Notes: generated by a model not told the origin, from the letters alone. A stretch of DNA of 64,000 bases from Ehretia macrophylla (GCA_037974665.1 CM075770.1:59531850-59595849); one strand, 5' to 3'. Positions 1 through 12,654 are shown, counted from the stretch's first letter. Numbers and translations: made by a program.

Positions 1-1654
1 ATGCTGTGTGGACTGTTTTGAATGTTTGAGGATGTTGAATTAAATGATGCATGGCTTGAGATTGACTTTGAGTTGGTTTGAGGCTCAAATTGCACGAATA
101 TGCACGAAATGGAAACCCTAATGACTACGTAGTTTTGCTAAGTGTTGATCATTTGGATATTGTGTGGAATTATATGTTTAGTAGGCTGCCCGTAGATGCC
201 TTATAACCTCAAATGTGATTTTGATCATTGCATGTTGACAAATAGGCTTTTCTTGCACCCGAACCCACGTAGATGTTATTACATGTTGAATAATCTTATT
301 ACTTGATCACGTGGACTTCGTAATGAGTTATATGGCTTGATTTACATGTGTTACATGGATGCCCGTTTAATGTTCATATAACTCTATATGCCTTTCAAGC
401 GAAATTACATGTTTTATCGTGCCCTGCCTTTTTACTTGTCAATGTGCAATCTTATGACTGTCCGGAGGCAACCTACTTTGTTGTCCTCCTAACGTGATAT
501 GTTAATGTCATAAATGTGCACTGCATACAAGGTTGCAACCTTTCCTGTTGGCGTGGTAGCGATCACGCACACCGGGCGGCATCGGGCTTGCCGGTGTACC
601 CGTGACTACCACTATCCTATTCCCTCTCTCGCTTGGGAGCTAGACTTCCTCGAAGAGTTGGGTCGTAGGACTTCGGGGTACATCCAGAGTACACCCACCT
701 GGCGTGTTAAGGGGATGATTTAAAGTCGGCCGCAACAACTGATTCTGGAACTGATCTGAGAGCAAAAGCTCACTGTATCCTTTTTACTATGTGTATAAGT
801 ACTCTCGCTTGGTTCCTAGAGAACCTCGGGGAGGAAAGACTGGTGTTTCTGTTCCTTTACTTTATATTATTGTTACATTCATGCTTGCGAAAGGATTTTC
901 ATATGTTGAACCAGAAAATGAGTTTCAAAACCTATTTCTCGTTCCCCCTCGCTGAGTTCATAAGGACTTACCCTCTTTTATCATCTCAGGTGAAGAAGAT
1001 CCAGAACAGGTACCCGAGGACGGTGTGCCTAACGATGAAACCTTGGAGTGATTGCCTGTTTGTGTGCTTTGCGTGATTATGGCTACTTGTGACCTTTATG
1101 CTACTTGACGACTATTTCCTTTTATGTTGCTCGATGTTGTAATGTAAAGACCCCCATTGTAATTTGGGGTCTAATTTTGGTTTGTACTGATATTGCTAGA
1201 CAGACACTAGACACTACTATGATCGTTTTGCTATTATTACCGCTAGTAATCTATCATAGGTTATGACGTATTAGTTAAGGACTAAGTAAATGAACCTATC
1301 CAATCTTAAATAGGTACTTTTGTAACGAGGATAAACAAACAAACGAGACATAGTATCATGCTAGGTTATAAATCAAACGAGACATCAAGATAACCAATAG
1401 GAATTTCAATTGATGTTAAATAGTAATCCTAGTTGGAAATGAAACTTGAGATTAGAAAATTTTGAGGCGTTTAGAGAATTAGGCCAAACCAAATAGTCCA
1501 ATTACAGCCGTTATGCTGCCGGTTTTCCGGAAAACTTTGGAGTTTAGACTAAAATGATAAGTGTTAAATCTTCATAAACGGTTAAGCATGTGATATGTCC
1601 TGAATATTAGATCACACCCTAGTCTAACCTTATAGGCCGGGTTGGGGCGTGACA
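1..1654 (+). mobile_element. 3' part of a C-family LTR, cut by window edge
   Basis: The sequence aligns by eye with the 3' part of the LTRs of element C (about 49809-51492) and of solo LTR D. It ends in the same terminus, GGCCGGGTTGGGGCGTGACA, and then passes directly into 5S spacer. It has no primer site after it, so it is a solo LTR or the 3' LTR of an element lying to the left. The first 5 bases of 5S sequence after it are CCTTA; the matching left duplication is outside the window. Short open frames at 514-723 and 789-1076 recur in the other family LTRs but are not convincing genes. Confidence 0.9.
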
Positions 1655-1844
1655 CCTTACGGATCAACAGTTATGGGCACCGAGCGACGGAGACCTGGTC
1701 ACAAGCCCTATGCCCTCGGTTTGCTGGCCCAACCTCCACGAGAAGCGAAGTTGTCTTGCCCAAGGTGTCGTGGGATTCGATAATAGAAATGTGGTGGATA
1801 AAGTATCTTGGCAACCCTAACCGGAGCAAATAAAATTGAAAAGA

Positions 1845-1963
1845 GGGGTACAACACGAGGACTTCCCAAGGTATCACCCATCCTAATACTACTCTCGCCC
1901 AAGCACGCTTAACTTCGGAGTTCTGATGGGATCCAGTGCATTAGTGCTGGTATGATCGCAACC
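1845..1963 (-). rRNA. 5S rRNA gene copy 1
   Basis: First copy after the left LTR. About seven substitutions from the window consensus, including nt 3, 29, 78, 91, 92, 95 and 114; box A is clean. Likely transcribable in principle, but diverged. Confidence 0.9.
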
Positions 1964-2522
1964 ATCATGTTGAGGGCACAATTCCTTTATGTGTTAACGG
2001 CTCACAGTCCCAGCCTAGAGAGATGGCCCATTCAAAAGCTCCAATGGGCTTAACGATAACCCATCTGCTTCAACAACGCAGCATCCTCGCAAGACGTGAT
2101 ATCGACGCATTGTAGGGCCCTTTAATGTCCCGCGAGTATGGTTGTCGTCCTTTTAACAACTCACGACGTACGATCCGGAACGGAAAAACAGAGCAAAAGA
2201 AGAAAAGTGGCCAGAAACTGTTGAAAACATTCAATTTTGGGCTCCAAAAATGGGCAAAGCTAGCAAGCTGGATGCCCACGTCGTAGAGCACTCAGAGAGC
2301 TTTGCAACGGTATGTTGTGCACCGCGTAATTCCTTACGGATCAAAATTTATGGGCACCGGAGTGACGGAGACCTGGTCACAAGCCCTATGCCCTCGGTTT
2401 GCTGGCCCAACCTCCACGTCAAGCGAATTTTTCTTGTCCAAGGTGCCGTGGGATTCGATAATAGAAATGTGGTGGATAAAGTATCTTGGCAACCCTAACT
2501 GGAGCAAAAAAAATTGAAAATG

Positions 2523-2641
2523 GGGGTGCAACACGAGGACTTCCCAAGGGGTCACCCATCCTAGTACTACTCTCCCCCAAGCACACTTAACTTCGGAGTT
2601 CTGATGGGATCCAGTGTATTAGTGCTGGTATGATCGCACCC
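2523..2641 (-). rRNA. 5S rRNA gene copy 2
   Basis: Five substitutions (nt 25, 29, 57, 67, 95). Those at nt 57 and 67 lie in box A and beside the intermediate element, so promoter strength may be reduced. Starts 678 bp after copy 1. Confidence 0.92.
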
Positions 2642-3198
2642 ATCATGTTGAGGGCACAAATCCTTTATGTGTTGACGGTTCACAATCCCAGCCTAGAGAG
2701 ATGGCCCACTCGAAAGGCCCAATGGGCTTAATGACAAACCATCCGCTTCAACAACGCAGCATCCTCGCAAGACTTGATATCACCGCGTTGTAGGGCCCTC
2801 TTATGTACTGCAAGTAAGGTTGTCGTCCTTTTAACAACTCCCGACGTACGATCTGGGACGGAAAAACAGAGCAAAAAAAGAAAAGAGGCCCGAAACTGAT
2901 GAAAACGTTCAATTTTGGACTCCAAAAAGGGACACAGCGAGCAAGCTACTGCCCCCGTCGTAGAGCTCTGGGAAGCTTTACAACGGCATGTTGTGCACCG
3001 CGTAACTCCTTACGGATCAAAAGTTATGGGCACTGGAGCGACGGAGATTTGGTCACAAGCCCTACGCCCTCGGTTTGCTGGCCCAGCCTCCACGTGAAGC
3101 GAAGTTGTCTTGCCCAAGGTGCCGTGGGATTCAATAATAGAAATGTGGTGGATAAAGTATCTTGGCAACCCTAACCGGAGCAAAAACATTTGAAAAGG

Positions 3199-3317
3199 GT
3201 GGTACAACACGAGAATGTCCCAAGGGGTCACCCATCCTAGTACTACTCTCGCCCAAGCACGCTTAACTTCGAAGTTCTGATGGGATCCGCTGCATTAGTG
3301 CTGGTATGATCACACCC
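3199..3317 (-). rRNA. 5S rRNA gene copy 3
   Basis: About nine substitutions, clustered near the 3' end (nt 101-104, 114, 118), plus nt 6, 28, 46 and 95. Internal promoter boxes are readable. Confidence 0.9.
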
Positions 3318-3876
3318 GTCATGTTGAGGGCATAACTCCTTTATTTGTTAACGGTTCACAGTCCCAGCCTAGAGAGATGGCCCATTCAAAAGCCCCAATG
3401 GGCTTAACAACAACCCATCCGCTTCAAGAACGCAGAATCCTCGCAAGACGTGATATCGATGCGTTGTAGGGCCCTCTAATGTCCCGCGAGCAAGGTTGTC
3501 GTCCTTCTAACAGCTCACGACGTACGATCCGGGATGAAAAAATAGAGCAAAAGAAGAAAAGTGGCCTGAAATTGATGAAAACGTTCGATTTCGGGCTCCA
3601 AAAAGGGACACAGCGAGCAAGTTGGCTGACCTCGTAGTAGAGCTCTCAGAGAGCTTTGCAACGGTATGTTGTACGCCGCATAACTCCTTACGGATCTAAT
3701 GTTATGGGCACCGGAGTGACGGAGACCTGGTCACAAGCCCTACACCCTCGGTTTGCTGGCCCAACCTCCACGTGAAGCAAAGTTGTCTTGCCCAAGGTGT
3801 CGTGGGATTCGATAATAGAAATGTGGTGGATAAAGTATCTTGCCAACCCTAACCGGAGCAAATAAAATTGAAAAGG

Positions 3877-3995
3877 GGGGTGTAACACGAGGACTTCCCA
3901 GGGGGTCACCCATCCTAGTACTACTCTCGCACAAGCACGCTTAACTTCGGAGTTCTGATGGGATCCTGTGCATTAGTGCTGGTATGATCACACCC
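3877..3995 (-). rRNA. 5S rRNA gene copy 4
   Basis: One of the best preserved copies: four substitutions (nt 6, 29, 65, 113). Boxes A and C match the consensus. Confidence 0.94.
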
Positions 3996-4552
3996 GTCAT
4001 GTTGAGGGCACAATTTCTTTATGTGTTAACGGTTCACAGTCCCAGCCTACAGAGATGGCCCATTCGAAAGGCCCAATGGGCTTAACGACAACCCATCCGT
4101 TTCAACAACGCCGCATCCTCGCAAGACAGGATATCGATGCATTTTAGGGCCCTCTAATGTCCCGCGAATAAGGTTGTCGTCCTTTTAACAGCTCGCGACG
4201 TACGATCCGGGATGTAAAAACAAAGCAAAAGAAGAAAAGTGGGCCGAAATTGATGAAAACGTTCGATTTTGGGCTAAAAAATGGGCAAAGCGAGCAAGCT
4301 AACTTCCCTCGTTGTAGAGCTCTTGGAGAGCTTTGCAACGGTAAGCTGTGCACTGCGTAACTCCTTACGGATCAAAGTTATGGGCACTGGAGCGATGGAG
4401 ATTTGGTCAGAAGCCCTACGCCTTCAGTTTGCAGGCCCAGCCTCCACGTGAAGCGAAGTTGTCTTGCCCAAGGTGCCGTGGGATTCGATAATAGAAATGT
4501 GGTGGAAAAAGTATCTTGGCAACCCTAACCGGACTAAAAAAAAATGAAAAGA

Positions 4553-4671
4553 ATGGTGCAACACGAGGACGTCCCAGGGGGTCACCCATCCTAGTACTAC
4601 TCTCGCCCAAGCATGCTTAACTTCGGAGTTCTGATGAGATCTGGTGCAATAGTGCTGGTATGATCACACCT
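4553..4671 (-). rRNA. 5S rRNA gene copy 5
   Basis: About nine substitutions, including nt 1, 6, 23, 30, 35, 58 (box A), 101 and the last two bases. It is the last gene before the gene-less unit. Confidence 0.9.
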
Positions 4672-4931
4672 GTCATGTTAAGGGCACAATTCCTTTATTT
4701 GCTAACGGTTCACAATCCCAGCCTAGAGAGATGACCCATTCAAAAGGCCCATTCAAAAGGCTTAATGGGCTTAACGACAACCCATCGGCTTCAACAACGC
4801 AGCATCCCGGCAAGACGTGATATTGATAGATTTTAGGGCCCTCTAATCTCCCGCCAATAAGGTTGTCATCCTTTTAACAGCTCACGACGTGCTATCCGGG
4901 ATGAAAAAATAGAGAAAATGAAGAAAAGTGG

Positions 4932-5230
4932 CCTGAAACTGATGAAAACGTTCGATTTTGGGCTTCAAAAAGGGGCATAGTGAGCAAGCCGGCTGACCCC
5001 GTCGTAGAGCTCTCAAAGAGCTTTGCAACGGTATGCTGTGCGTCGCGTAACTCCTTACGGATCAGAAGTTAGGGGCACCGGAGCGACGGAGACCTGGTCA
5101 CAAGCCCTACGCCCTCGGTTTGCCGGCCCAGCCTCCATGTGAAGCAAAGTTGTCTTGCCCAAGGTGCCGTGGCATTCGATAATAGAAATGTGGTAGCTAA
5201 CGGTTCGCAATCCCAACCTAGAGAGATGGC
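4932..5230 (-). pseudogene. 5S unit that has lost its gene
   Basis: The spacer runs normally up to about 5194 (end of the ATAGAAATGTGGT motif) and then jumps to the CTAACGGTTC motif that normally lies upstream of the next 5S gene. Copies 5 and 6 are 1178 bp apart instead of two units (1354 bp). About 176 bp, containing the whole 119-bp gene and its terminator, is therefore missing. The neighbouring spacer is intact, so this is a clean internal deletion. Confidence 0.88.
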
Positions 5231-5730
5231 CCATTCAGAAGGCCTAATGGACTTAACGACAACCCATCCTCTTCAACAACACAGCATCCTAGCAATACAT
5301 GATATCGACGCGTTATAGGGCCCTCTTATGTCCAGCGAGTAAGGTTGTCGTCCTTTTAACACCTCACGACGTACGATCCGGGACGGAAAAATAGAGTAAA
5401 AGAAGAAAAGTGGCCCGAAACTGATTAAAACTTTCAATTTTGGGCTCCAAAAAGGGGCACAGCGAGTAAGATCTCTGCCCTCGTCGTAGAGCTCTCAGAG
5501 AGCTTTGCAACGTTATGCTGTGCATCACGTAACTCCTTATGGATCAAAAGTTATGGGCACCAGAGCGACGGAGACCTGGTCACAAGCCCTATGCCCTCGA
5601 TTTGCGGGCCAAGCCAAGCCTCCATGTGAAGCGAAGTTGTCTTGCCCAAGGTGCCGTGGGATTCGATAATAGATATGTGGTGGATAAAGTATCTTGGCAT
5701 CCCTAACCGGAGCAAAAAAAATTGAAAAGG

Positions 5731-5849
5731 GGGGTGCAACACGAGGATTTCACAGGGGGTCACCTATCCTAGTACTACTCTTGCCCAAGCGCGCTTAACT
5801 TCGGAGTTCTGATAGGATCCGGTGCATTAGTGCTGGTATGATCACACCC
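5731..5849 (-). rRNA. 5S rRNA gene copy 6
   Basis: About seven substitutions (nt 6, 36, 59, 68, 85, 98, 102). The change at nt 85 is inside box C. First gene after the gene-less unit. Confidence 0.9.
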
Positions 5850-6408
5850 GCCATGTTGAGGGCACAATTCCTTTATGTGTTAACGGTTTACAGTCCCAGC
5901 CTAGAGAGATGGCCCATTCAAAAGGCCCAATGGGCTTAACGACAACCCATCCGCTTCAACAATGCAGCTTCCTCGCAAGACGTGATATCGACGTGTTTTA
6001 GGGCCCTCTAATGTCCCGCGAATAAGGTTGTTTTCCTTTTAACAGCTTACGACGTATGATCCAGGACCGAAAAACATAGCGAAAGAAGAAAAATGGCCCG
6101 AAACTGATGAAAACATTTGATTTTGGGCTCCAAAAAGTGGCACAGCGAGCAAGCTAACTACCCCCGTCGTAGAGCTCTCGGAGAGCATTGCAACGGTATG
6201 CTGTGCGCCGTAAAACACCTTACGGATCAAAAGTTATGGGCACCGGAGCGACGGAGACCTGGTCACAAGCCCTACGCCCTCGGTTTGCCGGTCCAGCCTC
6301 CACGTGAAGCGAAGTTGTCTTGCCCAAGGTGCCGTAGGATTCGATAATAGAAATGTGGTGGATAAAGCATCTAGGCAACCTTAACCGGAGCAAAAAAAAT
6401 TGAAATGG

Positions 6409-6526
6409 GGGGTACAACACGAGGACTTCCCAAGGGGTTACCATCCTAGTACTGCTCTCGCCCAAGCACGCTTAACTTCGGAGTTCTGATGGGATACAGT
6501 TCATTAGTGCTGGTATGATTGCACCC
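6409..6526 (-). rRNA. 5S rRNA gene copy 7, box C damaged
   Basis: 118 bp: one base is lost within box C (about nt 86-89), where the consensus GGGTGACC reads GGTAACC. Further changes near nt 5, 27, 31, 73, 95 and 114. Probably a pseudogene. Confidence 0.88.
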
Positions 6527-7083
6527 GTCATGTTGAGGGCACAATTTCTTTATGTGTTAACGATTCACAGTCCTAGCCAAGAGAGATGGCCCATTCGAAA
6601 GGCCCAATGGGCTTAACGATAACTCATTAGCTTCAACAACGCAGCATCTTCGAAAAACGTGATATCGACAAATTGTAGGGCCCTCTTATGTCCTGCGAGT
6701 AAGGTTGTCGTCCTTTTAACAACTCACGACGTACAATCCGGGATTGAAAAACAGAGCAAAAGAAGAAAAGTGTCCCGAAACTGATGAAAACGTTCGATTT
6801 TGGGCTCCAAAAATGGGCACACAAGCAAGCTCTTGCCCCCGTCGTAGATCTCTCGGAGAGCTTTGCAACGGTATGCAGTGCGCCGCGCAACTCCTTACGG
6901 ATCAAAAGTTATGGGCACCGGAGCGACGGAGACTTGGTCACAGGCCCTACGCCCTCGGTTTGCTGGCCCAGCCTCCACGTGAAGCGAAGTTGTCTTGCCC
7001 TAGGTGCCGTGGGATTCGATAATAGAAATGTGGCGGATAAAGTATCTTGGCAACCCTAACCGGAGCAAAAAAAATTGAAAAGG

Positions 7084-7202
7084 TTGGTGCAACACGAGGA
7101 CTTCCCAAGGGATCACCCATCCTAGTACTACTCTCGCCCAAGCACGCTTAAGTTCGGATTTCTGATGGGATCCGGTGCATTAGTGCTGGAATGATCGCAC
7201 CG
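7084..7202 (-). rRNA. 5S rRNA gene copy 8
   Basis: About eight substitutions, including nt 1, 13, 44, 51 (box A), 91, 95 and the last two bases. Confidence 0.9.
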
Positions 7203-7762
7203 ATCATGTTGAGGGCACAATTCCTTTATGTGTCAACGGTTCATAGTCCCAGCATAGAGAGATGGCCCATTTAAAAGGCCCAATGGGCTTAACGACAACC
7301 CATCCGTTTCAACAATGCATCATCCACGCAAGACGAGATATCGACGCATTTTAGGGCCCTCTAATATCCCGCGAATATGGTTGTCGTCTTTTTAACAGCT
7401 CACGACGTACGATCCGGGACGGAATAAAAAAGCAAAAGAAGAAAAGTGGACCGAAACTGATGAAAACGTTCGATTTTGGGAACCTAAAACGGGCACAACC
7501 GAGCAGGCTTGCTACCCTCGTTGTAGAGCTCTTGGAGAGCTTTCCAACGGTATACTGTGCGCCGCATAACTTCTTTTGGATCAAAAGTTATGGGCACCGG
7601 AGCGACGGAGACCTGGTCACAAGCCCTACGCCCTTGGTTTGTAGGCCCAGCCTCTACGCAAAGCGAAGTTGTCTTGTCCAAGGTGCCGTGGGATTCGGTA
7701 ATAGAAATGTGGTAGATAAAGTATCTTGGCAACCCTAACCGAGGCAAAAAAAATTGAAAAGG

Positions 7763-7881
7763 GGAGTACAACACAAGGACTTCTCAAGGGATCATCCATC
7801 CTAGTACTACTCTCGCCCAAGCACCCTTAACTTCGGAGTTCTGATGGGATCCGGTGCATTAGTGCTGGTATGATCGCACCC
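7763..7881 (-). rRNA. 5S rRNA gene copy 9
   Basis: About eight substitutions, including nt 57 (box A), 87 (box C), 91, 95, 98, 107, 114 and 117. Last minus-strand copy before the inverted duplication. Confidence 0.9.
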
Positions 7882-8370
7882 GTCATGTTGGGGGCACAAT
7901 TTCTATATGTGTTAACGGTTCACAGTCCTAGCCTAGAGAGATGGCCCATTCAAAAGGCCCAATGGGCTTAAGGACAAGCCATCCGCTTCAACAACGCAGC
8001 ATCCTGGCAAGATGTGATATCGATGCGTTGTAGGGCCCTCTTATGTCCTGCGAGTAAGGTTATCGTCCTTTTAACAACTCACGACGTGCGATCCGGGATG
8101 AAAAAACAGAGTGAAAGAAGAAAAGTGGCCCGAAACTTATAAAATCGTTCGATTTTGAGTTCCAAAAACGGGAACAGCGATCAAGCTGCTACCCCTATCA
8201 TAGAGCTTTTGGAGAGCTTTGCTACGGTATGTTGTGCGCCGCATAACTTCTTACGGATCAAAAGTTATGGGCACCGGTCGTTAAGCCCATTGGGCCTTCT
8301 GAATGGGCCATCTCTCTAGGCTAGGACTGTGAACCGTTAACACGTAAAGGAATTGTGCCTTCAACATGAC

Positions 8371-8489
8371 GGGTGCGATCATACCAGCACCAATGCAATG
8401 GATCCCATCAGAACTTTGAAGTTAAGCGTGCTTGGACGAGAGTAGTACTAGGATGGGTGACCCCCTCGGAAGTCCTCGTGTTGTACCCC
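8371..8489 (+). rRNA. 5S rRNA gene copy 10, the only plus-strand copy
   Basis: Reads GGGTGCGATC to TTGTACCCC on the plus strand, opposite to every other copy, and is followed by its T-run. About eight substitutions (nt 21, 28, 29, 46, 47, 66, 97, 114). Lies in the left arm of the inverted duplication, head to head with copy 11. Confidence 0.93.
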
Positions 8490-9097
8490 CCTTTTCAACT
8501 TTTTTTGCTCCGGTTAGGGTTACAAAGATACTTTATCCACCACATTTCTATTATCAAATCCCACAGCACCTTGGGCAAGACAACTTCGCTTCACGTGGAG
8601 GCTGGGCCAACAAACTGAGGGCGTGGGGCTTGTGACCATGTCTCCGTCGTAACGCAGCATCCTCGCAAGACGTTATATCGACGCATTGTAGGGCCCTCTT
8701 ATGTCCTGCGAGTAAGGTTGTCGTTCTTTTAACAGCTCACGACATACGATCCCGGATGGAAAAGCATATCAAAAGAAGAAAAGTGGCCTGAAAATAATGA
8801 AAACGTTTGATTTTGGGCTCCAAAAATGGGCAAAACGAGCAAAATAGCTTCCCCTGTCGTAGAGCTCTCTGAGAGCTTTGCAACGATTTGTTGTGCACCG
8901 CATAACTCCTTATGGATCAAAAGTCATGGGCACCAGAGCGACGGAGACCTGGTCACAAGCCCTACGCCCTCGGTTTGCGTGCCCAGCCTCCACGTGAAGC
9001 GAAGTTGTCTTGTCTAAGGTGCCGTGGGATTCGATAATAGAAATGTGGTGGATAAACTATCTTGGCAACCCTAACTGGAACAAAAAAAATTGAAAAG

Positions 9098-9216
9098 GGG
9101 GTGCAACACGAGGACGTCCAAGGGGGTCAGCCATCCTAGTACTACTCTCGCGCAAGCACGCTTAACTTCGGAGTTCTGATGGGATCTGGTGTAGTAGTGC
9201 TGGTATAATCGCACCC
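9098..9216 (-). rRNA. 5S rRNA gene copy 11
   Basis: Right arm of the inverted duplication. About eight substitutions, including nt 10, 23, 25, 30, 65, 87 (box C), 97 and 101. Confidence 0.9.
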
Positions 9217-9826
9217 ATCATGTTGAGGGCACAATTCCTTTATGTGTTAACGGTTCACAGTCCCAGCCTAGAGAGATGGCCCATCCAAAAGGCCCAATGG
9301 GCTTAACAACCGGTGCCCATAACTTTTGATCCGTAAGGAGTTACGCGGCGCACAGCATACCATTGCAAAGCTCTCCGAAAGCTCTATGACGGGGGTAGCA
9401 GCTTGATTGTAAGACGTGATATCGACACACTGTAGGGCCCTCCAATCTCCCGCGAGTAAGGTTGTCATCCTTTTAACTATTCACGACGTATGATCTTGGA
9501 TGGAAAAACAGAGCAAAAGAAGAAAAGTGGCCCGAAACTGATGAAAACGTTTGATCTTGGGCTCCAGAAAGAGCACAGCCCCCGTCGTAGAACTCTCGGA
9601 GAGCTTTGTAACGGTATGCTGTGCACCGCGTAACTCCTTACGGATCAAAAGTTATGGGCACTGGAGCGACGGAGACCTAGTCACAAGCCCTACGCCCTCG
9701 GTTTGCTGGCCCAGCCTCCACGTGAAGCGAAGTTGTCTTGCCCAAGGTGCCGTGGGATTCGGTAATAGAAATGTGGTGAATAAAGTATCTTGGCAACCCT
9801 AACCGGAGCAAAAAAAATTGAAAAGG

Positions 9827-9944
9827 GGGGTGCAACACGAGGACTTCCTAGGGGTCACCCATCCTTGTACTACTTTCGCCCAAGCACGTTTAACTTCGAA
9901 AATCTGATGGGATCCGGTGCATTAGTGCTGGTATGATCGCACCC
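9827..9944 (-). rRNA. 5S rRNA gene copy 12, nt 43-44 variant
   Basis: 118 bp: one base is missing near nt 95-97. First member of the run of nine genes with A43T and C44T. Other changes at about nt 46, 56 (box A), 70 and 79. Confidence 0.88.
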
Positions 9945-10503
9945 GTCATGTTGAGGGCACAATTCCTTTATGTGTTAACGGTTCACAGTCTCAGCCTAGA
10001 GAGATGGCCCATTCAAAAGGCCCAATGGGCTTAACGACAATCCATCCGCTTCAACAACGCAGCATCCCAACAAAACGTGATATCGACGCATTGTAGGGCC
10101 CTCGAATGTCCAGCAAGTAAGGTTTTCGTCCTTTTAACAGCTCACGACGTACGATCCAGGATGGAAAAATAGAGCAAAAGAAGAAAAATGGCCCGAAACT
10201 GATGAAAACATACATTTTTGGGCTCCAAAAATGAGCAAAGCGAGCAAGCTGGCTGCCCCCGTCGTAGACCTCTCGAAGAGCTTTGCAGCGGTATGCTGTG
10301 CACCGCGTAACTCCTTACGGATCAAAAGTTTTGGGCACCGGATCGACGGAGACCTGGTCACAAGCCCTACGCCCTCGGTTTTTTGGCCCAACCTCCACAT
10401 GAAGCACAGTTGTCTTGCCCAAGGTGCCGTGGGATTCGATAATAGAAATGTGGTGGATAAAGTATCTTGGCAACCCTAACCGGAGCAAAAAAAAATGAAA
10501 AGG

Positions 10504-10622
10504 GGGGTGCAACACGAGGACTTCCCGGGGGGTCACCCATCCCAGTACTATTCTCACCCAAGCATGCTTAACATCAGAAATCTGATGGGATCCGGTGCAT
10601 TAGTGCTGGTATGATCGCACTA
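10504..10622 (-). rRNA. 5S rRNA gene copy 13, nt 43-44 variant
   Basis: About eleven substitutions, including the A43T/C44T pair, nt 47, 50, 58, 67, 72, 80, 96 and the first two bases. First unit of the first three-unit block that is repeated at copy 16. Confidence 0.88.
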
Positions 10623-11179
10623 GTCATGTTGAGGGCACAATTCCTTTATGTGTTAACGGTTCACAGTCCCAGAGTGGAGAGATGGCCCATTCAAATGGCC
10701 AAATGGGCTTAACGACAACCCATCCGCTTCAACAACGTAGCATCCTCGCAAGACGTGATATCGACGCATTGTAGGGCCCTCTAATGTCCCGCGAGTAAGG
10801 TTGTCGTCCTTTTAACAGCTCACGACGTACGATCCGAGACGAAAAAATAGAGCAAAAGAATAAAAGTGGCCTGAAAATAATGAAAACGTTTGATTTTGGG
10901 CAGCAAAAATGGTATAGCATGCTGGCTAGCAGCCCCCGTCATAGAGCTCTCGGAGAGCTTTGCAACGGAATGCTGTGCGCCACGTAACTCCTTACTGATC
11001 AAAAGTTATAGGCACCAGAGTGACGGAGACCTGGTCACAAGCCTACGCCCTCGGTTTGCGGGCCCAGCCTCCACGTGAAGCGAAGTTGTCTTGCCCAAGG
11101 TGCTGTGGGATTGGATAATAGAAATGTGGTGGATAAAGTATCTTGGCAACCCCAACCGGAGCAAAAAAAATTGAAAAGG

Positions 11180-11298
11180 TGGGTACAACACGAGGACTTT
11201 CCAAGGGGTCACCCATCCTTGTACTACTCTCGCCCAAGCACGTTTAACTTCGAAAATCTAATGGGATCCGGTGCATTTGTGCTGGTATGATCGCACCC
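11180..11298 (-). rRNA. 5S rRNA gene copy 14, nt 43-44 variant
   Basis: Carries A43T/C44T and shares the TCCTTGTACTAC change (nt 79) with copy 12. Also altered at about nt 21, 39, 46, 56 (box A), 95, 99, 114 and 119. Confidence 0.88.
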
Positions 11299-11858
11299 AT
11301 CATGTTGAGGGCACAATTCCTTTATGTGTTAATGGTTCACAATCCCAGCCTAGAGAGATGACCCATTAAAAAGGCCCAATGGGCTTAATGACAACCCATC
11401 CACTTCAACAACGCAGCATCCTCGCAAGACGTGATATCGACGCATTGTAGGGTCATCTAATGTCCCGTAAGTATGGTTGTCGTTCTTTTAACAGCTCACA
11501 ACGTACGATCCGGGACGAAAAAACAGAGAAAGCATGAAAAGTGGCCCGAAACTGATGAAAATGTTCGATTTTGGGCTCCAAAAATGGGAACATCGAGCAA
11601 GCTGGCTACCCCCATAGTAGAGCTCTAGGAGTGCTTTGCAACGGTATGTTGTGCGCCACGTAACTCCTTACGGATCAAACGTTATGGGCACCAGAGCGAC
11701 GGAGACCTGGTCACAAGCCCTACGCCCTCGGTTTGCTGGCCCAGCCTCCACATGAAGTGAAGTTGTCTTGCCCAAGGTGCCGTGGGATTCGATAATAGAA
11801 ATGTGGTGGATAAAGTATCTTGGCAACCCTAACCGGAGCAAAAAAAAAAATGAAAAGG

Positions 11859-11977
11859 GGGGTGCAACACGAGGACTTCCCAAGGGGTCACCCATCTTAG
11901 TACTACTCTCGTCCAAGCACGCTTAACTTCGAAAATCAGACGGGATCCAGTGCACTAGTGCTGGTATGATCGCAATC
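11859..11977 (-). rRNA. 5S rRNA gene copy 15, nt 43-44 variant
   Basis: A43T/C44T variant. Shares the GTGCACTAG change and the altered first bases with copy 18, its partner in the three-unit repeat. Other changes at nt 37, 40, 46, 66, 81 and 95. Confidence 0.88.
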
Positions 11978-12535
11978 GTCATGGTGAGGGCACAATTCCT
12001 TTATGTGTTAACGGTTCACTATCCCAGCCTAGAGAGATGGCCCATTCAGAAGGCCCAATGGGCTTAACGACAACCCATTTACTTCAACAACGCAGGATTG
12101 TCGCAAGACGTGATATCGATGCATTGTAGGGCCCTGTAATGTCGCGCGAGTAAGGTTGTCGTCCTTTTAACAGCTCACGACGTACGATCTGGGATGAAAA
12201 AATAGAGCAATAGATGAAAAGTGGCCCGAAATTGTTGAAAACGTTTGATTTTGGTGAACAAAAATGGGCAAAACGAGCAAGCTAGCTTCCTCCATCATAG
12301 AGCTCTCGGAGAGCTTTGCAACGGTATACTGTGCGCCGTGTAACTCCTTACGGATCAAAAGTTATGGGCACCGGAGCAACGAAGACCTGGTCACAAGCCC
12401 TACGCCCTCAGTTTGCGGGCCCAGCCTCCACGTGAAGCGAAGTTGCCTTGCCCAAGGTACCGTGGGATTCTGTAATAGAAATGTGGTGGATAAAGTATCT
12501 TGGCAACCCTAACTGGAGCCAAAAAATTGTAAAGG

Positions 12536-12654
12536 GCGGTGCAGCACGAGGAATTCCCATGGGGTCACCCATCCTAGTACTACTCTCGCCCAAGCACTCT
12601 TAACTTCGGAAATCTGATGGGATCTGGTGCATTAGTACTGGTATGATCGCACCG
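12536..12654 (-). rRNA. 5S rRNA gene copy 16, nt 43-44 variant
   Basis: A43T/C44T variant. Other changes at about nt 1, 18, 30, 57 (box A), 95, 102, 111 and 118. Partner of copy 13. Confidence 0.88.

Larger units (their letters stand above)
8179..9407. repeat. Inverted duplication inside the 5S array
   Basis: The left arm (8179-8649) and right arm (8939-9407) are reverse complements by eye with scattered mismatches, separated by 289 bp. Each arm holds one 5S gene (8371-8489 on plus, 9098-9216 on minus). Each arm also contains the same abnormal switch from normal-orientation spacer (ending GGGCACCGG) into flipped spacer (GTTAAGCCC), at 8277/8278 on the left and mirrored at about 9308 on the right. 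Sharing of this rare junction means the arms derive from one another and are not two independent flips. Confidence 0.88.
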
